From Pseudanabaena sp. Chao 1811 (GTDB taxonomy: Bacteria; Cyanobacteriota; Cyanobacteriia; Pseudanabaenales; Pseudanabaenaceae), in NCBI RefSeq assembly GCF_027942295.1, contig NZ_CP101416.1, positions 1,612,001 to 1,676,000 on the forward strand: DNA of 64,000 nucleotides, written 5' to 3'. A program made the position numbers and the translations under genes. The notes beneath the pieces are model-generated. The model made no database searches and was not told the origin of the DNA. It worked only from the letters and a program-made list of their open reading frames with translations. Below are positions 44,175 through 52,645 of the stretch, piece after piece; the stretch's first letter is position 1; each line of letters begins with the position of its first letter.

Positions 44175-44666
44175 CTAGATCGAAAGCCCTAATTTCAGAC
44201 CTAAAGCCGCATGAACAAATAATAAGAGTACGATCGCACTACCTAGATAAGCATGGGCATTACGGAGTAATGGCTTATTACCCCCAAATCCAGTTAGAGA
44301 GATAGCTCCATTAATTGCCAACAAAGTCAGAACTACTGAGCCTGTGATGAAATGAGGACTCTCAAGAAGGGGTTTGCCTTGCATTACTAGGGAAAGTAAA
44401 CCACCACTGTAGCCTAGAGCCAAGAAAGTAGTCATTAACGGGGCAACCTTGCGGTGATCAGCTTTATTTTTAATCGCAACTTCAGTATCTGTGACCATGC
44501 GACCACGCCATCCTGAAATAGCAACAAATGATCCCATCGCAAAAATAACGATCGCCATGAAAAATGGATGTCCCCAGTGAGTCACTGGTGCAGGAATATT
44601 CAGAGATTTGAATTGATCGGCAATGGGCTGAAGGGACTCAGCCATCTTAGTAGCAAATTCAGTCAT
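44175..44666 (-). CDS. DUF4079 integral membrane protein
   Basis: ATG 44666 (MTEFATKMAESLQPIADQF) gives 163 residues; the frame extends to 44705 but overlaps a hairpin there. Four predicted helices: about 36-53, 76-98, 104-124 and 135-158. Conserved histidines (THWGHPFF, NAHAYLG, LFVHAALG) resemble heme-binding cytochrome-b561-like bundles; DUF4079 is a cyanobacterial/plastid family of unknown role. Heme binding is inference only. Confidence 0.82.
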   Translation of the reverse strand: MTEFATKMAESLQPIADQFKSLNIPAPVTHWGHPFFMAIVIFAMGSFVAISGWRGRMVTDTEVAIKNKADHRKVAPLMTTFLALGYSGGLLSLVMQGKPLLESPHFITGSVVLTLLAINGAISLTGFGGNKPLLRNAHAYLGSAIVLLLFVHAALGLKLGLSI

Positions 44667-44701
44667 AGATTTGTGCAGAGTTTGATGCAAAAGTGCAATG
44701 A

Positions 44702-44738
44702 ACAATTATTAAAAATCTTTACAATTTTTAATAATTGT
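44702..44738. other. AT-rich hairpin in the DUF4079 leader
   Basis: ACAATTATTAAAAAT (44702-44716) pairs perfectly with 44724-44738. Placed between the DUF4079 start and the carbonic anhydrase stop, just upstream of the chosen start. Confidence 0.55.
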
Positions 44739-44796
44739 AGCGGCTCTCTGGGATCTCGCTGTCATCAAATAACAACAAAAGTTTTGAAAAGTTTTT

Positions 44797-44835
44797 CCCT
44801 TTTGATGGCGTGGCTTTTCCACGCTATCAAAAGGG
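44797..44835 (-). terminator. 17-bp hairpin after carbonic anhydrase
   Basis: CCCTTTTGATGGCGTGG (44797-44813) pairs with 44819-44835 with one mismatch. It lies 10 nt from the carbonic anhydrase stop on the minus strand, and the A/T-rich flank on its left gives a T-rich run in that transcript. Confidence 0.65.
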
Positions 44836-44845
44836 GCTTTGTAAC

Positions 44846-45538
44846 CTAATTAACCACCATGCTATCGAGAGGATCAGACATATCTGTATGCAAAGATGGT
44901 TCGGGAAGATCATCAACTAACTGATGCTGTGGCGGGACATAGGAATGGCTCACCGAATCGTAGGCAAGCACTTCACCAGTTTCCAGATTGTAAACCCAGC
45001 CATAAATATTTAAACGTCCTTGATATAAACGAGATCGCACCAGTGGATAGGTTTTGAGATGATCGATTTGCGTTAATACATTTTCGGCACTAGTGATTTC
45101 TAGTAACTCTTTATTCCGTAAATGGCTATAGTTCTCTTTCACCAAGCGTCGCGTCCCTTCTGCAAGTTTTAGCCATTCATAAACGATCGGCATTTCTTCT
45201 CGCAAATGCTCCAGCTTTAATAAACCATTCATCGCTCCACAGTGAGTATGTCCACAGACAATCACCTGCTCAATCTCCAAGGATTGAATGGCATATTCAA
45301 TCGTTGCACCTTCACCGCTTAAACTACCATAGGGTGGGATAATATTACCTGCATTGCGCATAATGAAAAGCTCTCCCACATCCGCTTTAGTCAGCAAGTT
45401 AGGGTCAATCCGTGAATCAGAACAGGTAATAAATAAAACTCTCGGTTTCTGTCCCATTCCTAACTTCTCAAACAGTTCTAAATGGGATGGAAAATGATTA
45501 TCTTTAAATTCGCGCAAACCCCTAATTAGTTTTCGCAT
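44846..45538 (-). CDS. ccaA: beta-class carbonic anhydrase
   Basis: 230 residues. Reversible CO2 hydration, needed for the carboxysome/CO2-concentrating mechanism. Zinc ligands are Cys39 and Asp41-Arg43 dyad in ITCSDSRIDP, and His97 and Cys100 in CGHTHCGAM. Downstream are EYAIQSLEIEQVIVCGH and the C-terminal LNIYGWVYNLETGEVLAYD of the CcaA/IcfA type. The tail is shorter than the extended carboxysomal CcaA of some strains, so carboxysomal location is probable but not shown. No ccm genes nearby. Confidence 0.9.
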   Translation of the reverse strand: MRKLIRGLREFKDNHFPSHLELFEKLGMGQKPRVLFITCSDSRIDPNLLTKADVGELFIMRNAGNIIPPYGSLSGEGATIEYAIQSLEIEQVIVCGHTHCGAMNGLLKLEHLREEMPIVYEWLKLAEGTRRLVKENYSHLRNKELLEITSAENVLTQIDHLKTYPLVRSRLYQGRLNIYGWVYNLETGEVLAYDSVSHSYVPPQHQLVDDLPEPSLHTDMSDPLDSMVVN

Positions 45539-45636
45539 AGAAGCACTTTTATTACTTTATTTATTAACCATAGAAGCTACCACAATGCTTAGAACAACAA
45601 CGTAAACTAGAAATGCTTCTTTGCAATCAAATAGTT

Positions 45637-45783
45637 AACGCGAGTTCGAGATAATTTGCAACGGGCTTTGAGAGAGGGTTTGCGTAGCAAATCCTCTCTC
45701 AAACACCAAAAGTAAAAGCCTTGCGTAGCAAGGCTTTTACTTTTGGTGTTTTAAAATTTGCCAGCTTAACCCGAACTGACGTT
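45637..45783. repeat. MITE-like repeat, family I, copy C
   Basis: 147 bp. Left end AACGCGAGTTCGAGATAATT, right end (inverted) AACGTCAGTTCGGGTTAAGC, the mirror of copy B. Internal hairpins: GAGAGAGGGTTTGC arm with core TTTGC-GTA-GCAAA (one mismatch), and a perfect 23-bp stem with AACACCAAAAGTAAAAGCC around GTA. Its right end overlaps the stop codon of the glycosyltransferase-like gene (45782-45784). Confidence 0.75.
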
Positions 45784-46666
45784 AGTTATTCAAACTGCGA
45801 TCGCTATTAAATGTAAGTAAGAATTTTTTGATCTTACGAAGGTTGTAAAGAACAGTTCTGTAAATAAACAGAAACCAGAACATAAATGTTCTTTTTATAA
45901 TATATTGACGAGAATTATTAGAGCAGGTATGTAAATTCTCAATTGTTGATGCCTCTGCACAGTAAAGCTTATAGCCTAAAATCAAGAACTCCTTATCTTG
46001 CCAATAGGATTCACCATATTGGTTCAGGGTATCATTGCGGACATCACTGCGATGCAAATGATGGGAAACAATGCTTAAACAAGGATTAGCAACAACTAGG
46101 CTTGCTTCCACTGCGCGTTGGGCAATCATCTGATCACAGCCTAAAATACCTAAGTGGTAGTTAGACTGAAATGAGCGCAGTGGAGTACGGAATACCCAGC
46201 AATCATGGGAACCAATATCAGCTTTTTCAGTTAATACCCATTGATTTTCCCCTTCCTCGTCATAGCGAGAAATTGTCCAAAAAGAATCGCTAGAAATATT
46301 GTTAGCTAAATCCAGTCGGCTATTTTCATCAAAATAGATATCTGCATTACAGATAGCAATTACTTGATCGTTTCCAAGCTGATTTGCGATCGCAAAAAAA
46401 TCAGAATAAAGTGGTCTTTGATCAATTTTAATGATTTCTAACTTCTCGTCCTTAATTTCATTGAGCAAATTTAGATCTGCTTCATTATGGTTGTTTTTTA
46501 CTTCCAATAAGACTTTAATCTGTTTGATGGATGGATTGGATAGATTAATCTGGAGACATCTAAGATATTCAGCAAATCTTTTACTCTGACAAGGAATGTG
46601 AAAAGTCGTAAATAGCGTAACCATAGTTAGATCTTCAGTAATTCTAGATTCCCAATTCTGCATCAA
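45782..46666 (-). CDS. glycosyltransferase-like protein (GT-A-type) of unknown specificity
   Basis: 294 residues as opened at ATG 46666, which overlaps the gltA stop (ATGA); a start at codon 15 (MVTLFTTFHIP) is also possible. GT-A-like features are VTLFTTFHIPCQSKRFAEYL at the N-terminus and a DXD-like acidic strand VIAICNADIYFDENSRL. Further on, GSHDCWVFRTPL and HLGILGCDQMIAQRAV resemble acceptor regions. A C-terminal hydrophobic/basic segment (about 252-285, FMFWFLFIYRTVLYNLRKIK) may bind membrane. The overlap with gltA suggests co-transcription, not function. Confidence 0.55.
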   Translation of the reverse strand: MMQNWESRITEDLTMVTLFTTFHIPCQSKRFAEYLRCLQINLSNPSIKQIKVLLEVKNNHNEADLNLLNEIKDEKLEIIKIDQRPLYSDFFAIANQLGNDQVIAICNADIYFDENSRLDLANNISSDSFWTISRYDEEGENQWVLTEKADIGSHDCWVFRTPLRSFQSNYHLGILGCDQMIAQRAVEASLVVANPCLSIVSHHLHRSDVRNDTLNQYGESYWQDKEFLILGYKLYCAEASTIENLHTCSNNSRQYIIKRTFMFWFLFIYRTVLYNLRKIKKFLLTFNSDRSLNN

Positions 46667-47799
46667 CGCTCGTTGATGGGTACATAGGTTACATCATGTA
46701 ACCCTGTGTACATTTGGGTAGGACGGAACAATCGGTTATCGGAAAGTTGTTCTTTCCAATGCGCTAGCCATCCAGGTACACGAGCGATCGCAAAAATTGT
46801 AGTAAACAAATTACTGGGAATTCCCAACTTCTTGTAAACCAATCCCGAATAGAAATCAACATTAGGATGAATTCCCTTACTTGCAAGCTTCTCATAGGCT
46901 TGCTTTTCCAATTCTAAAGCAACATCGTAGTAAGGATCGTGACCGAATTTGTCAAACAACTCATGTACTAATCCCTGAAGGACAATCGCACGCGGATCTT
47001 TCACTTTATAAATACGATGTCCAAAGCCCATAAGCTTCTCTTTCCGCTCAATTTTGCGTTGGAGATAAGAAGTTACGTTATCGACGGAGCCAATTTCTTC
47101 GAGCATATTCATTACCTCCTCATTAGCTCCACCATGCAAAGGTCCAGCCAGAGTACCGATCGCCGAAGTCATCACCGCATAGGGATCAGTTAAGGTCGAA
47201 GCAGTCACCAAAGCGGCGAAGGTCGAAGCATTAACTGTATGCTCAGCATGGAGAGTCAAACATACATCAAAAATACGTGCCGCCAGAGGATCAGGAACCT
47301 TCTCATTTAACATGTAGAGAAAATTGGAAGCATAATCTAAATCATCACGAGGCATCACAGGATCATTGCCTTGACGCATCATGTGAAAGGCTGCCACCAT
47401 AGTTGGGACTTTAGCTAACAGTCTCACTGTTGCTTGATAGATATAGTCTAAGTCATGGAAATTCCCCAAAGGATAAAACATTCCCAACGCCGCAACACTA
47501 GTTTGTAGCGCATCCATAGGATGAGCATTATCTGGAAATGACTTAATCATGTCGCGAATACGATATTTGATTCTTCTTCTATGGGTAATATCGTGTTCAA
47601 ATTCATTTAGTTGAATGGCTTTGGGTAGATCACCGAAGATTAATAAGTAACTGGTTTCAAGGAAATTACTATACTTGCAAAGATCCTCGATACGGATACC
47701 CCGATATTCGAGCAACCCTGCTTGACCATCAACATAACTTATGTTTGATTGGGTGGCAGGCACTCCTTCTAAACCAGGCTTATATTCTCCGATTGCCAT
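46663..47799 (-). CDS. gltA: citrate synthase
   Basis: 378 residues. Condenses acetyl-CoA and oxaloacetate. Active-site regions are HAEHTVNASTFAALV, GPLHGGANEEVMNML, MGFGHRIYKVKDPRA and NVDFYSGLVYKKLGIP, containing the two catalytic His and the Asp. Length fits the short bacterial/cyanobacterial type II-like enzyme without the Gram-negative NADH-binding extension. First gene of a pair with the overlapping glycosyltransferase-like gene. Confidence 0.95.
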   Translation of the reverse strand: MAIGEYKPGLEGVPATQSNISYVDGQAGLLEYRGIRIEDLCKYSNFLETSYLLIFGDLPKAIQLNEFEHDITHRRRIKYRIRDMIKSFPDNAHPMDALQTSVAALGMFYPLGNFHDLDYIYQATVRLLAKVPTMVAAFHMMRQGNDPVMPRDDLDYASNFLYMLNEKVPDPLAARIFDVCLTLHAEHTVNASTFAALVTASTLTDPYAVMTSAIGTLAGPLHGGANEEVMNMLEEIGSVDNVTSYLQRKIERKEKLMGFGHRIYKVKDPRAIVLQGLVHELFDKFGHDPYYDVALELEKQAYEKLASKGIHPNVDFYSGLVYKKLGIPSNLFTTIFAIARVPGWLAHWKEQLSDNRLFRPTQMYTGLHDVTYVPINER

Positions 47800-47960
47800 A
47801 TATTAGCTACCTTACAAGATTGATTTTGTTGATTTCTGGGATTATTTTATCGTTTGAATGCTTATGATTACGCATCTAGTGCTGCAAGAATGTGTGGCAG
47901 ATTGCACTAACGCAATTTTAGCGCTGTAAAAATGCAACTTGTAAATACCATCACTTTCTA

Positions 47961-48005
47961 AAAACTGGTATGAGCGCAAGCATTGCTCACGCTCATACCA
48001 GTTTT
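47961..48005. terminator. 16-bp hairpin downstream of psbY
   Basis: AAAACTGGTATGAGCG (47961-47976) pairs perfectly with 47990-48005, with TTTT at the end. It follows psbY on the minus strand by 56 nt and precedes the gltA start region. Confidence 0.7.
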
Positions 48006-48061
48006 GCTTAAGGCTTAGATAGGCGATAGATTGTAACTATCTAAATTAACTATCTAAATTT

Positions 48062-48196
48062 TTATTGAAATGGGTTATTGCCATATTTGCCAAAGAGAGT
48101 AGCTTCACCCTTAATAACGGCTTTACCGAGGTTAAAGGCTGCCCAGAAAACTACCAAGACAACTGGTCCTAATACAACTAATACTCTCCAATCCAT
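48062..48196 (-). CDS. psbY: photosystem II protein PsbY
   Basis: A 44-residue gene, ATG at 48194-48196 and TAA at 48062-48064, with AAGGTG 9 nt upstream as ribosome binding site. The product starts MDWRVLVVLGPVVLVVFWAA, the hallmark PsbY N-terminus and single membrane helix, then FNLGKAVIKGEATLFGKYG. PsbY is a small peripheral subunit of photosystem II beside cytochrome b559. The C-terminal tail is somewhat different from the short forms I remember, which is normal for this variable end. Confidence 0.88.
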   Translation of the reverse strand: MDWRVLVVLGPVVLVVFWAAFNLGKAVIKGEATLFGKYGNNPFQ

Positions 48197-48356
48197 ATAT
48201 TTACACCTTAAATAAAATTAAATAGAAATTGCTTTTAGCCCCTATTATGACAGTAAATCTGTCCAAAAAGTAGATGAGCAGGGGCATGTCCCACTACTTT
48301 GTCAACGTTATTTGACTAGTTCGTGATATATGTCATCTGTCTAGTTTTAATTTTTT

Positions 48357-49196
48357 ATGGAATACTGGCAAGCTTTTATTTTGGGGATTGTGCAAGGACT
48401 GACTGAGTTTTTGCCTATTAGTAGCTCAGCACACCTGAAGGTTGTCCCCGCCCTTCTGCGATGGAATGATGCTGGAGTATCTTTTGATGCTGTGATCCAG
48501 CTTGGGAGTATTGTGGCTGTGGTGAGCTACTTCTGGAAAGATCTCAGCAATATTACGCTTGGGAGTATTGTGGCTGTACGCAAGAAACAGTACAAATCGC
48601 AGGAGTTTAAACTCGCTGTGGCGATCGCCTTAGGGACAGTTCCGATTTTATTTGGCGGCTTGCTGATTAAAGTATTGGTAAAAGATTACGACAACTCACC
48701 TTTACGGAGTTTGACCGCGATCGCGATCGCCTCAATCTTTATGTCGATCTTGCTTGCCCTAGCTGAGCTATTTGGACAAAATAGCCAAAAAGAAAAGCGC
48801 CATTTTCAAAGAGTCAGAGTTATTGATGGGATCTTGATGGGTTTAGCCCAAACGATGGCACTTGTTCCGGGGGTATCCCGTTCTGGTTCGACCTTAACCG
48901 CAGGTTTATTTCTTGGTTTAGATCGAGTTGCCGCCACGAGATTTTCATTTTTGTTAGGGATTCCTGCAATTACGATCGCAGGTTTGGTGGAGTTGCTGAG
49001 CATTATCAAAAAGGGCTTTGATGTTGGCGCAGGACAGTTAGCTGTTGGACTATTCTCTTCAGTGATTTTTTCCTACTTGGCGATCGCATGGCTCCTCAAG
49101 TTCTTTCAAACCCATACTACATGGGTGTTTGTTGGCTATAGACTAGCTTTTGGGGCATTACTACTCACAGGTGTAGGCTTAGGCTGGTTTAAATAA
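48357..49196 (+). CDS. uppP: undecaprenyl-diphosphatase (UppP/BacA)
   Basis: 279 residues, about eight membrane helices. Recycles the lipid carrier for peptidoglycan and polysaccharide synthesis by removing one phosphate from undecaprenyl diphosphate. Signature loops are GIVQGLTEFLPISSSAHL (residues 10-27) and LVPGVSRSGSTLTAGLFLG, holding the catalytic Glu/Ser/Arg. Overproduction gives bacitracin resistance in other bacteria. Start ATG 48357; no close RBS visible (TTTTAATTTTTT). Confidence 0.93.
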   Translation: MEYWQAFILGIVQGLTEFLPISSSAHLKVVPALLRWNDAGVSFDAVIQLGSIVAVVSYFWKDLSNITLGSIVAVRKKQYKSQEFKLAVAIALGTVPILFGGLLIKVLVKDYDNSPLRSLTAIAIASIFMSILLALAELFGQNSQKEKRHFQRVRVIDGILMGLAQTMALVPGVSRSGSTLTAGLFLGLDRVAATRFSFLLGIPAITIAGLVELLSIIKKGFDVGAGQLAVGLFSSVIFSYLAIAWLLKFFQTHTTWVFVGYRLAFGALLLTGVGLGWFK

Positions 49197-49210
49197 AACC
49201 CAAAATTTAG

Positions 49211-49340
49211 AATAAGGAATCGATTCTTAGTGGCACGGCAAAGCCGCGCCACTAAGAATCGATTCCTTATTAAATCTAAGTATGAATTCTCTAGATCAAC
49301 AAATAAATTTTTGCTAGAGCAAAAATTTATTTGTTGATCT
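49211..49340. other. two long hairpins in the uppP-rplU gap
   Basis: Hairpin 1: 49211-49239 with 49243-49271, 29-bp arms, one mismatch, core GGCACGGC-AAA-GCCGCGCC. Hairpin 2: 49293-49314 with 49319-49340, 22-bp perfect, AT-rich, loop TAGA. The first likely terminates uppP. The second lies 112 nt before the rplU start and could sit in the ribosomal-protein leader mRNA. Confidence 0.7.
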
Positions 49341-49451
49341 ACTGTATAGTTATAGATCGCACGATCTTTTATGCTCGGATCGGGTTGTTTGTAAAATTGG
49401 TGAACTTCACTCGCCAATACCTGTACGGCATCTACTGAATATTTAAAAACC

Positions 49452-49781
49452 ATGAGTTACGCAATCATTGAAACAGGCGGTAAGCAATATCGCGTCGAAG
49501 TCGGCAGATTTTATGACGTTGAATTACTTGAAGCCGAACCAGACAGTAAATTGACCATTGATAAAGTTTTGTTTGCCAACTTAGACGGTGACATTTCTAT
49601 TGGTCAGCCTATCGTTGATAATGCAAGTGTCGAAGTTACTGTACTGCGCCACCTAAAGGCAAAAAAAGTAATCGTTTATAAAATGCGTCCCAAGAAAAAA
49701 ACTCGCAGAAAGAACGGTCACCGTCAGCCCCTCACCCGCATCATGGTTGAAGCAATCAATCTAAGTGGTAAGGCTGCTTAA
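49452..49781 (+). CDS. rplU: 50S ribosomal protein L21
   Basis: 109 residues. Binds 23S rRNA with L20. L21 landmarks are SYAIIETGGKQYRVEVGRFY at the start, DNASVEVTVLRHLKAKKVIV and the basic YKMRPKKKTRRKNGHRQPLT. Forms an rplU-rpmA pair in the conserved bacterial order; the 68-nt gap holds a 13-bp hairpin. Confidence 0.97.
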   Translation: MSYAIIETGGKQYRVEVGRFYDVELLEAEPDSKLTIDKVLFANLDGDISIGQPIVDNASVEVTVLRHLKAKKVIVYKMRPKKKTRRKNGHRQPLTRIMVEAINLSGKAA

Positions 49782-49785
49782 GTAT

Positions 49786-49814
49786 ATAAAAAAGGCGCAA
49801 AGCGCCTTTTTTAT
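49786..49814. terminator. 13-bp hairpin between rplU and rpmA
   Basis: ATAAAAAAGGCGC (49786-49798), AAA, GCGCCTTTTTTAT (49802-49814), with T-tract. It lies 5 nt after the rplU stop, so it should lower rpmA transcription relative to rplU unless rpmA has its own promoter. Confidence 0.7.
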
Positions 49815-49849
49815 CAGTTTCTGTTAATCATTACGAGGATCAAAAACAA

Positions 49850-50116
49850 ATGGCACATAAGAAGGGTACAGGTAGTACAAGAAACGGTCGTGACTCTAAT
49901 GCTAAACGCCTTGGCGTAAAGCGTTATGGTGGTCAAGTTGTTAAAGCTGGCAGCATTCTAGTGCGTCAGCGTGGCACAAAGTTCCACCCTGGTAATAATG
50001 TTGGTCGTGGTAGCGATGATACTCTATACGCAACCGTTGACGGCATTGTCACCTTTGAACGTTTTGGTAAAACCCGCAAAAAAATTAGTGTTTATGCTCC
50101 TGTAGAAGCTGCATAA
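49850..50116 (+). CDS. rpmA: 50S ribosomal protein L27
   Basis: 88 residues. N-terminal [20 protein letters not shown] reaches the peptidyl-transferase centre; [20 protein letters not shown] and [19 protein letters not shown] follow. No N-terminal processing extension. RBS GAGG 14 nt upstream. Confidence 0.97.
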   Translation: MAHKKGTGSTRNGRDSNAKRLGVKRYGGQVVKAGSILVRQRGTKFHPGNNVGRGSDDTLYATVDGIVTFERFGKTRKKISVYAPVEAA

Positions 50117-50143
50117 AGCATATACATCTATCGTCTGTGTTAT

Positions 50144-50196
50144 AAACCCAAGAAGAGAATGGCGACGCTTCGCGTCGCCATTCTCTTCTTGGGTTT
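50144..50196. terminator. 25-bp hairpin after rpmA
   Basis: AAACCCAAGAAGAGAATGG... arm at 50144-50168 pairs with 50172-50196 perfectly around TTC; core GGCGACGC-TTC-GCGTCGCC. The AAGAAGAGA arm sequence resembles that of the family II hairpins at 28494 and 51738. Confidence 0.75.
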
Positions 50197-50230
50197 TATG
50201 TACTAATACACTTGGTGGCAGATATATAAA

Positions 50231-50271
50231 GCCAATAAAAAAGCAGCGCTTAGCGCTGCTTTTTTATTGGC
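50231..50271 (-). terminator. 20-bp hairpin overlapping the response-regulator stop
   Basis: GCCAATAAAAAAGCAGCGCT (50231-50250) pairs perfectly with 50252-50271 around one T. The right arm contains the last codons Ser-Gln-stop of the minus-strand response regulator (stop at 50264-50266). Confidence 0.8.
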
Positions 50272-50752
50272 TATTTTTGAGAGCCTCATATTGCTGTAAA
50301 ACGCTTCTGAGTTTATCGATCTGAATTGGTTTGCTAATGTAATCATTCATGCCTGCCTTGCGACAGACATATTGATCATCATGGGTTGCATTGGCAGTAA
50401 TGGCAACGATCGCAATCGGTGACATTTGGGATTCAAGTTCCTGATTACGAATATATTGAGTTGCTTCTATACCATCCATTTCAGGCATCTGAATATCCAT
50501 GAGGATCAGATCGTAGGATTTATTGGCGATCGCTTTAATTACTTCTTGACCATTGCCCACCACATCAGCTTCATATCCCAAGTGCTTAAGTACACGCAGA
50601 GCTACTTTTTGATTGACAAGATTGTCTTCAGCTAACAGGATGCTCAAGGGGGTATGCACTGATGAAGAAGAGGAATTGCTGAGATCGTCACTAATATTGC
50701 AATCTGGTGTTTGATTGCTCGTTGACTGATCTAGGTTCCCTAAAGTATCCAT
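50264..50752 (-). CDS. single-domain response regulator (REC)
   Basis: 162 residues. A disordered N-terminal extension (about 1-35, Ser/Asn/Asp-rich) precedes one receiver domain: LLAEDNLVNQKVALRVLKHL acid pair, YDLILMDIQMPEMDGIEATQ with the phosphoacceptor Asp, and KAGMNDYISKPIQID with the Lys. The sequence type is that of receiver domains at the end of hybrid kinases, here free-standing without output domain. It lies 30 nt downstream of gatC; no kinase is adjacent. Confidence 0.88.
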   Translation of the reverse strand: MDTLGNLDQSTSNQTPDCNISDDLSNSSSSSVHTPLSILLAEDNLVNQKVALRVLKHLGYEADVVGNGQEVIKAIANKSYDLILMDIQMPEMDGIEATQYIRNQELESQMSPIAIVAITANATHDDQYVCRKAGMNDYISKPIQIDKLRSVLQQYEALKNSQ

Positions 50753-50782
50753 AACTTATAGTGGGTATACTGAGTTCTCTTG

Positions 50783-51073
50783 CTAACCCATGATTTGGGG
50801 GACACGGAAAAAGTCTTCCTCGCGATCAGGGGCGCAGTTGAGTAAGACTTCGCGATCAGCAAATGGTTGCAATATATCAGGACGAGTAATATTGACTGTA
50901 TTAACTGCTCTTGTGGTTGGTTCAACTCCTTCTAGCAAAGGATCTAGTTCATTTAACTGTTGAAAATAGTCCAAAATACTATCCAGTTGCTTAGTAAAGG
51001 AAATTTCTTCAGCTTCAGTTAGTTGTAAACGTCCCAAGCGGGCAACGTGGCGAACTTGCTCTCTGTCAATCAT
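50783..51073 (-). CDS. gatC: aspartyl/glutamyl-tRNA amidotransferase subunit C (GatC)
   Basis: 96 residues. Stabilises GatAB, which converts Glu-tRNA(Gln) to Gln-tRNA(Gln). GatC features are DREQVRHVARLGRLQLTEAE, FTKQLDSILDYFQQLNELD, GVEPTTRAVN and the C-terminal DFFRVPQIM. Normal length; gatA and gatB are elsewhere. Confidence 0.93.
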   Translation of the reverse strand: MIDREQVRHVARLGRLQLTEAEEISFTKQLDSILDYFQQLNELDPLLEGVEPTTRAVNTVNITRPDILQPFADREVLLNCAPDREEDFFRVPQIMG

Positions 51074-51124
51074 GATAATTACATAAATTATAAATTTAAA
51101 TAAGCTTAGTTGTGGTGTCCAACT

Positions 51125-51637
51125 TTAGAAGAAAAGATTAATATCAGCTCTACCTGTTGTTTTTAACCAGTTTTGCGCTTCGATATAGTTGTTAGGTGCG
51201 AGGCGGATGGCTCTTACCCAATGATCGGCAGCAGTGTTGAAGTATTCTTCCGCCTGTTCTTCATCCTGAGCATTTTCGCCTTTGTGGTGATAAATCACAG
51301 CAACATTGTTTAGAGCTTGGGGCATCCGAGGATTAAGATCGATCGCTTGCTCATAATATTCCAGAGCCTTGTCATGATCGCCATTACTAGCATGGATTAA
51401 GCCCATGTTGTAATAAATGTAGCTGCGATCATAGGCATTTTCTTCAAGTTTGAGAGCTTCTTCGTAGTTGCTTAAAGCTTCAGCATATTCACCATCGCCT
51501 TGGGCAGACATCCCATCACGGTAGTAGGCAAAGGCTTCTTTTTCTTTCTGACTTGCAGGAAAGAGTTTTAAAATCGTGTCAGCAATAACGGTAAAGGTTT
51601 GATCGACGAAGTTGTCATTACGTTGCGATCTAGGCAT
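51125..51637 (-). CDS. ycf3: photosystem I assembly protein Ycf3
   Basis: 170 residues. Thylakoid-associated chaperone for photosystem I assembly. Starts [20 protein letters not shown], then three TPR units ([61 protein letters not shown]) and the conserved C-terminus [14 protein letters not shown]. Length and motifs equal plastid ycf3. Single gene. Confidence 0.95.
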   Translation of the reverse strand: MPRSQRNDNFVDQTFTVIADTILKLFPASQKEKEAFAYYRDGMSAQGDGEYAEALSNYEEALKLEENAYDRSYIYYNMGLIHASNGDHDKALEYYEQAIDLNPRMPQALNNVAVIYHHKGENAQDEEQAEEYFNTAADHWVRAIRLAPNNYIEAQNWLKTTGRADINLFF

Positions 51638-51724
51638 AGTTCTTTATAAATTGGCAGTCAGTTGTTAACCAGCATATCAAATAAAGATGTAGGGGTAATT
51701 CAGGAATTGCCCCAGATGCATTAG

Positions 51725-51790
51725 TAGCCAGTTATGTTAGCTAAAAAGCAGAAGAGAGTTGCGGCGCAACTCTCTTCTGCTTTTTAGCTA
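51725..51790. repeat. family II repeat, partial copy 3, acting as terminator
   Basis: Left flank TAGCCAGTTATGTTAG (51725-51740) is the family II end. The hairpin 51738-51762 with 51766-51790 has 25-bp perfect arms, loop GGC, with CAGAAGAGAGTTGC as in copy 1. The right arm contains the ABC permease stop (51784-51786). No right terminal repeat is seen. Confidence 0.65.
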
Positions 51791-52566
51791 GAAGCACTTG
51801 TATAAAATCTCAGCGCAAATTTCCAGAATTTATTTGAAGCATAAAGCAAGACGATCGCTAAAAAGCTAGACCCAATAATCCAGACTGCTTCACCACGTCC
51901 TAGCAAAGCTTCCGCAGGTACAGTGGTCAAAAAGGCGATCGGCACAACGAAGGTAAAAAAGAAACGGTAAGAAGCAGGATAAGCTGCCATCGGATATCTG
52001 CCAGCCTCCATCAGTCCTCGCAGAACCTCGGTAACGTTATAAATTTTTACAAACCAGATACTAGTTGCCCCCAACATAAACCAAATGCTATAGAGGCTGA
52101 TAAAACCAAAGGTGAGGGGAATTAAAGTTAATAGATAATTGCTAAGTGCTAAACCGAGCTTACTGCCTGCATAGAACAGAATACAGGAACCAAAAACGAG
52201 GTTAGGAAATCCCCAAGGCGAAATTACCCTTGCTGATAGCCAAAACTGGCTACTGATAGGCTTTAACAAAACAAAGTCTAATGTCCCGTTCTGAACATGC
52301 TCAACGATTTTACTGAGATTTGGGGCTAGAAATGTGGTCGAAAATCCTTCGAGGATCGTGAAGATACCAAGGACAACGATCGCTTCTTCCCAACGCCAGC
52401 CCGCAAAGGTGTAACCAGTGCGGTAAAACAAAAACAAACCAAATAAGCTACCTGCTAAGTTGCCGATACTACCAATAGCAGCGATCACAAAATTAATTCG
52501 ATATTCCAGTTCCGCAGCGATCGCCGTTGACCAGAACAGCTTAAGGGTATGTAGATATCTACTCAT
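51784..52566 (-). CDS. ABC-2-type transporter permease (DUF990/COG3694-like)
   Basis: 260 residues, six predicted membrane helices. Features are AELEYRINFVIAAIGSIGNL, EEAIVVLGIFTILEGFSTT, VEHVQNGTLDFVLLKPISSQF and the C-terminal VVPIAFLTTVPAEALLGRG. These permeases usually work in pairs with an ATPase; neither is adjacent here, so the partners are encoded elsewhere. Substrate unknown. Start GTG/ATG at 52566 fits MSRYLHTLKLFW. Confidence 0.82.
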   Translation of the reverse strand: MSRYLHTLKLFWSTAIAAELEYRINFVIAAIGSIGNLAGSLFGLFLFYRTGYTFAGWRWEEAIVVLGIFTILEGFSTTFLAPNLSKIVEHVQNGTLDFVLLKPISSQFWLSARVISPWGFPNLVFGSCILFYAGSKLGLALSNYLLTLIPLTFGFISLYSIWFMLGATSIWFVKIYNVTEVLRGLMEAGRYPMAAYPASYRFFFTFVVPIAFLTTVPAEALLGRGEAVWIIGSSFLAIVLLYASNKFWKFALRFYTSASS

Positions 52567-52645
52567 AATTTAATTTTGCATTAGAAACAGCCAAGAATGA
52601 AGACAACACCCTTGGCTATTTCTAATGTGAGCAATTAATTAGGCT

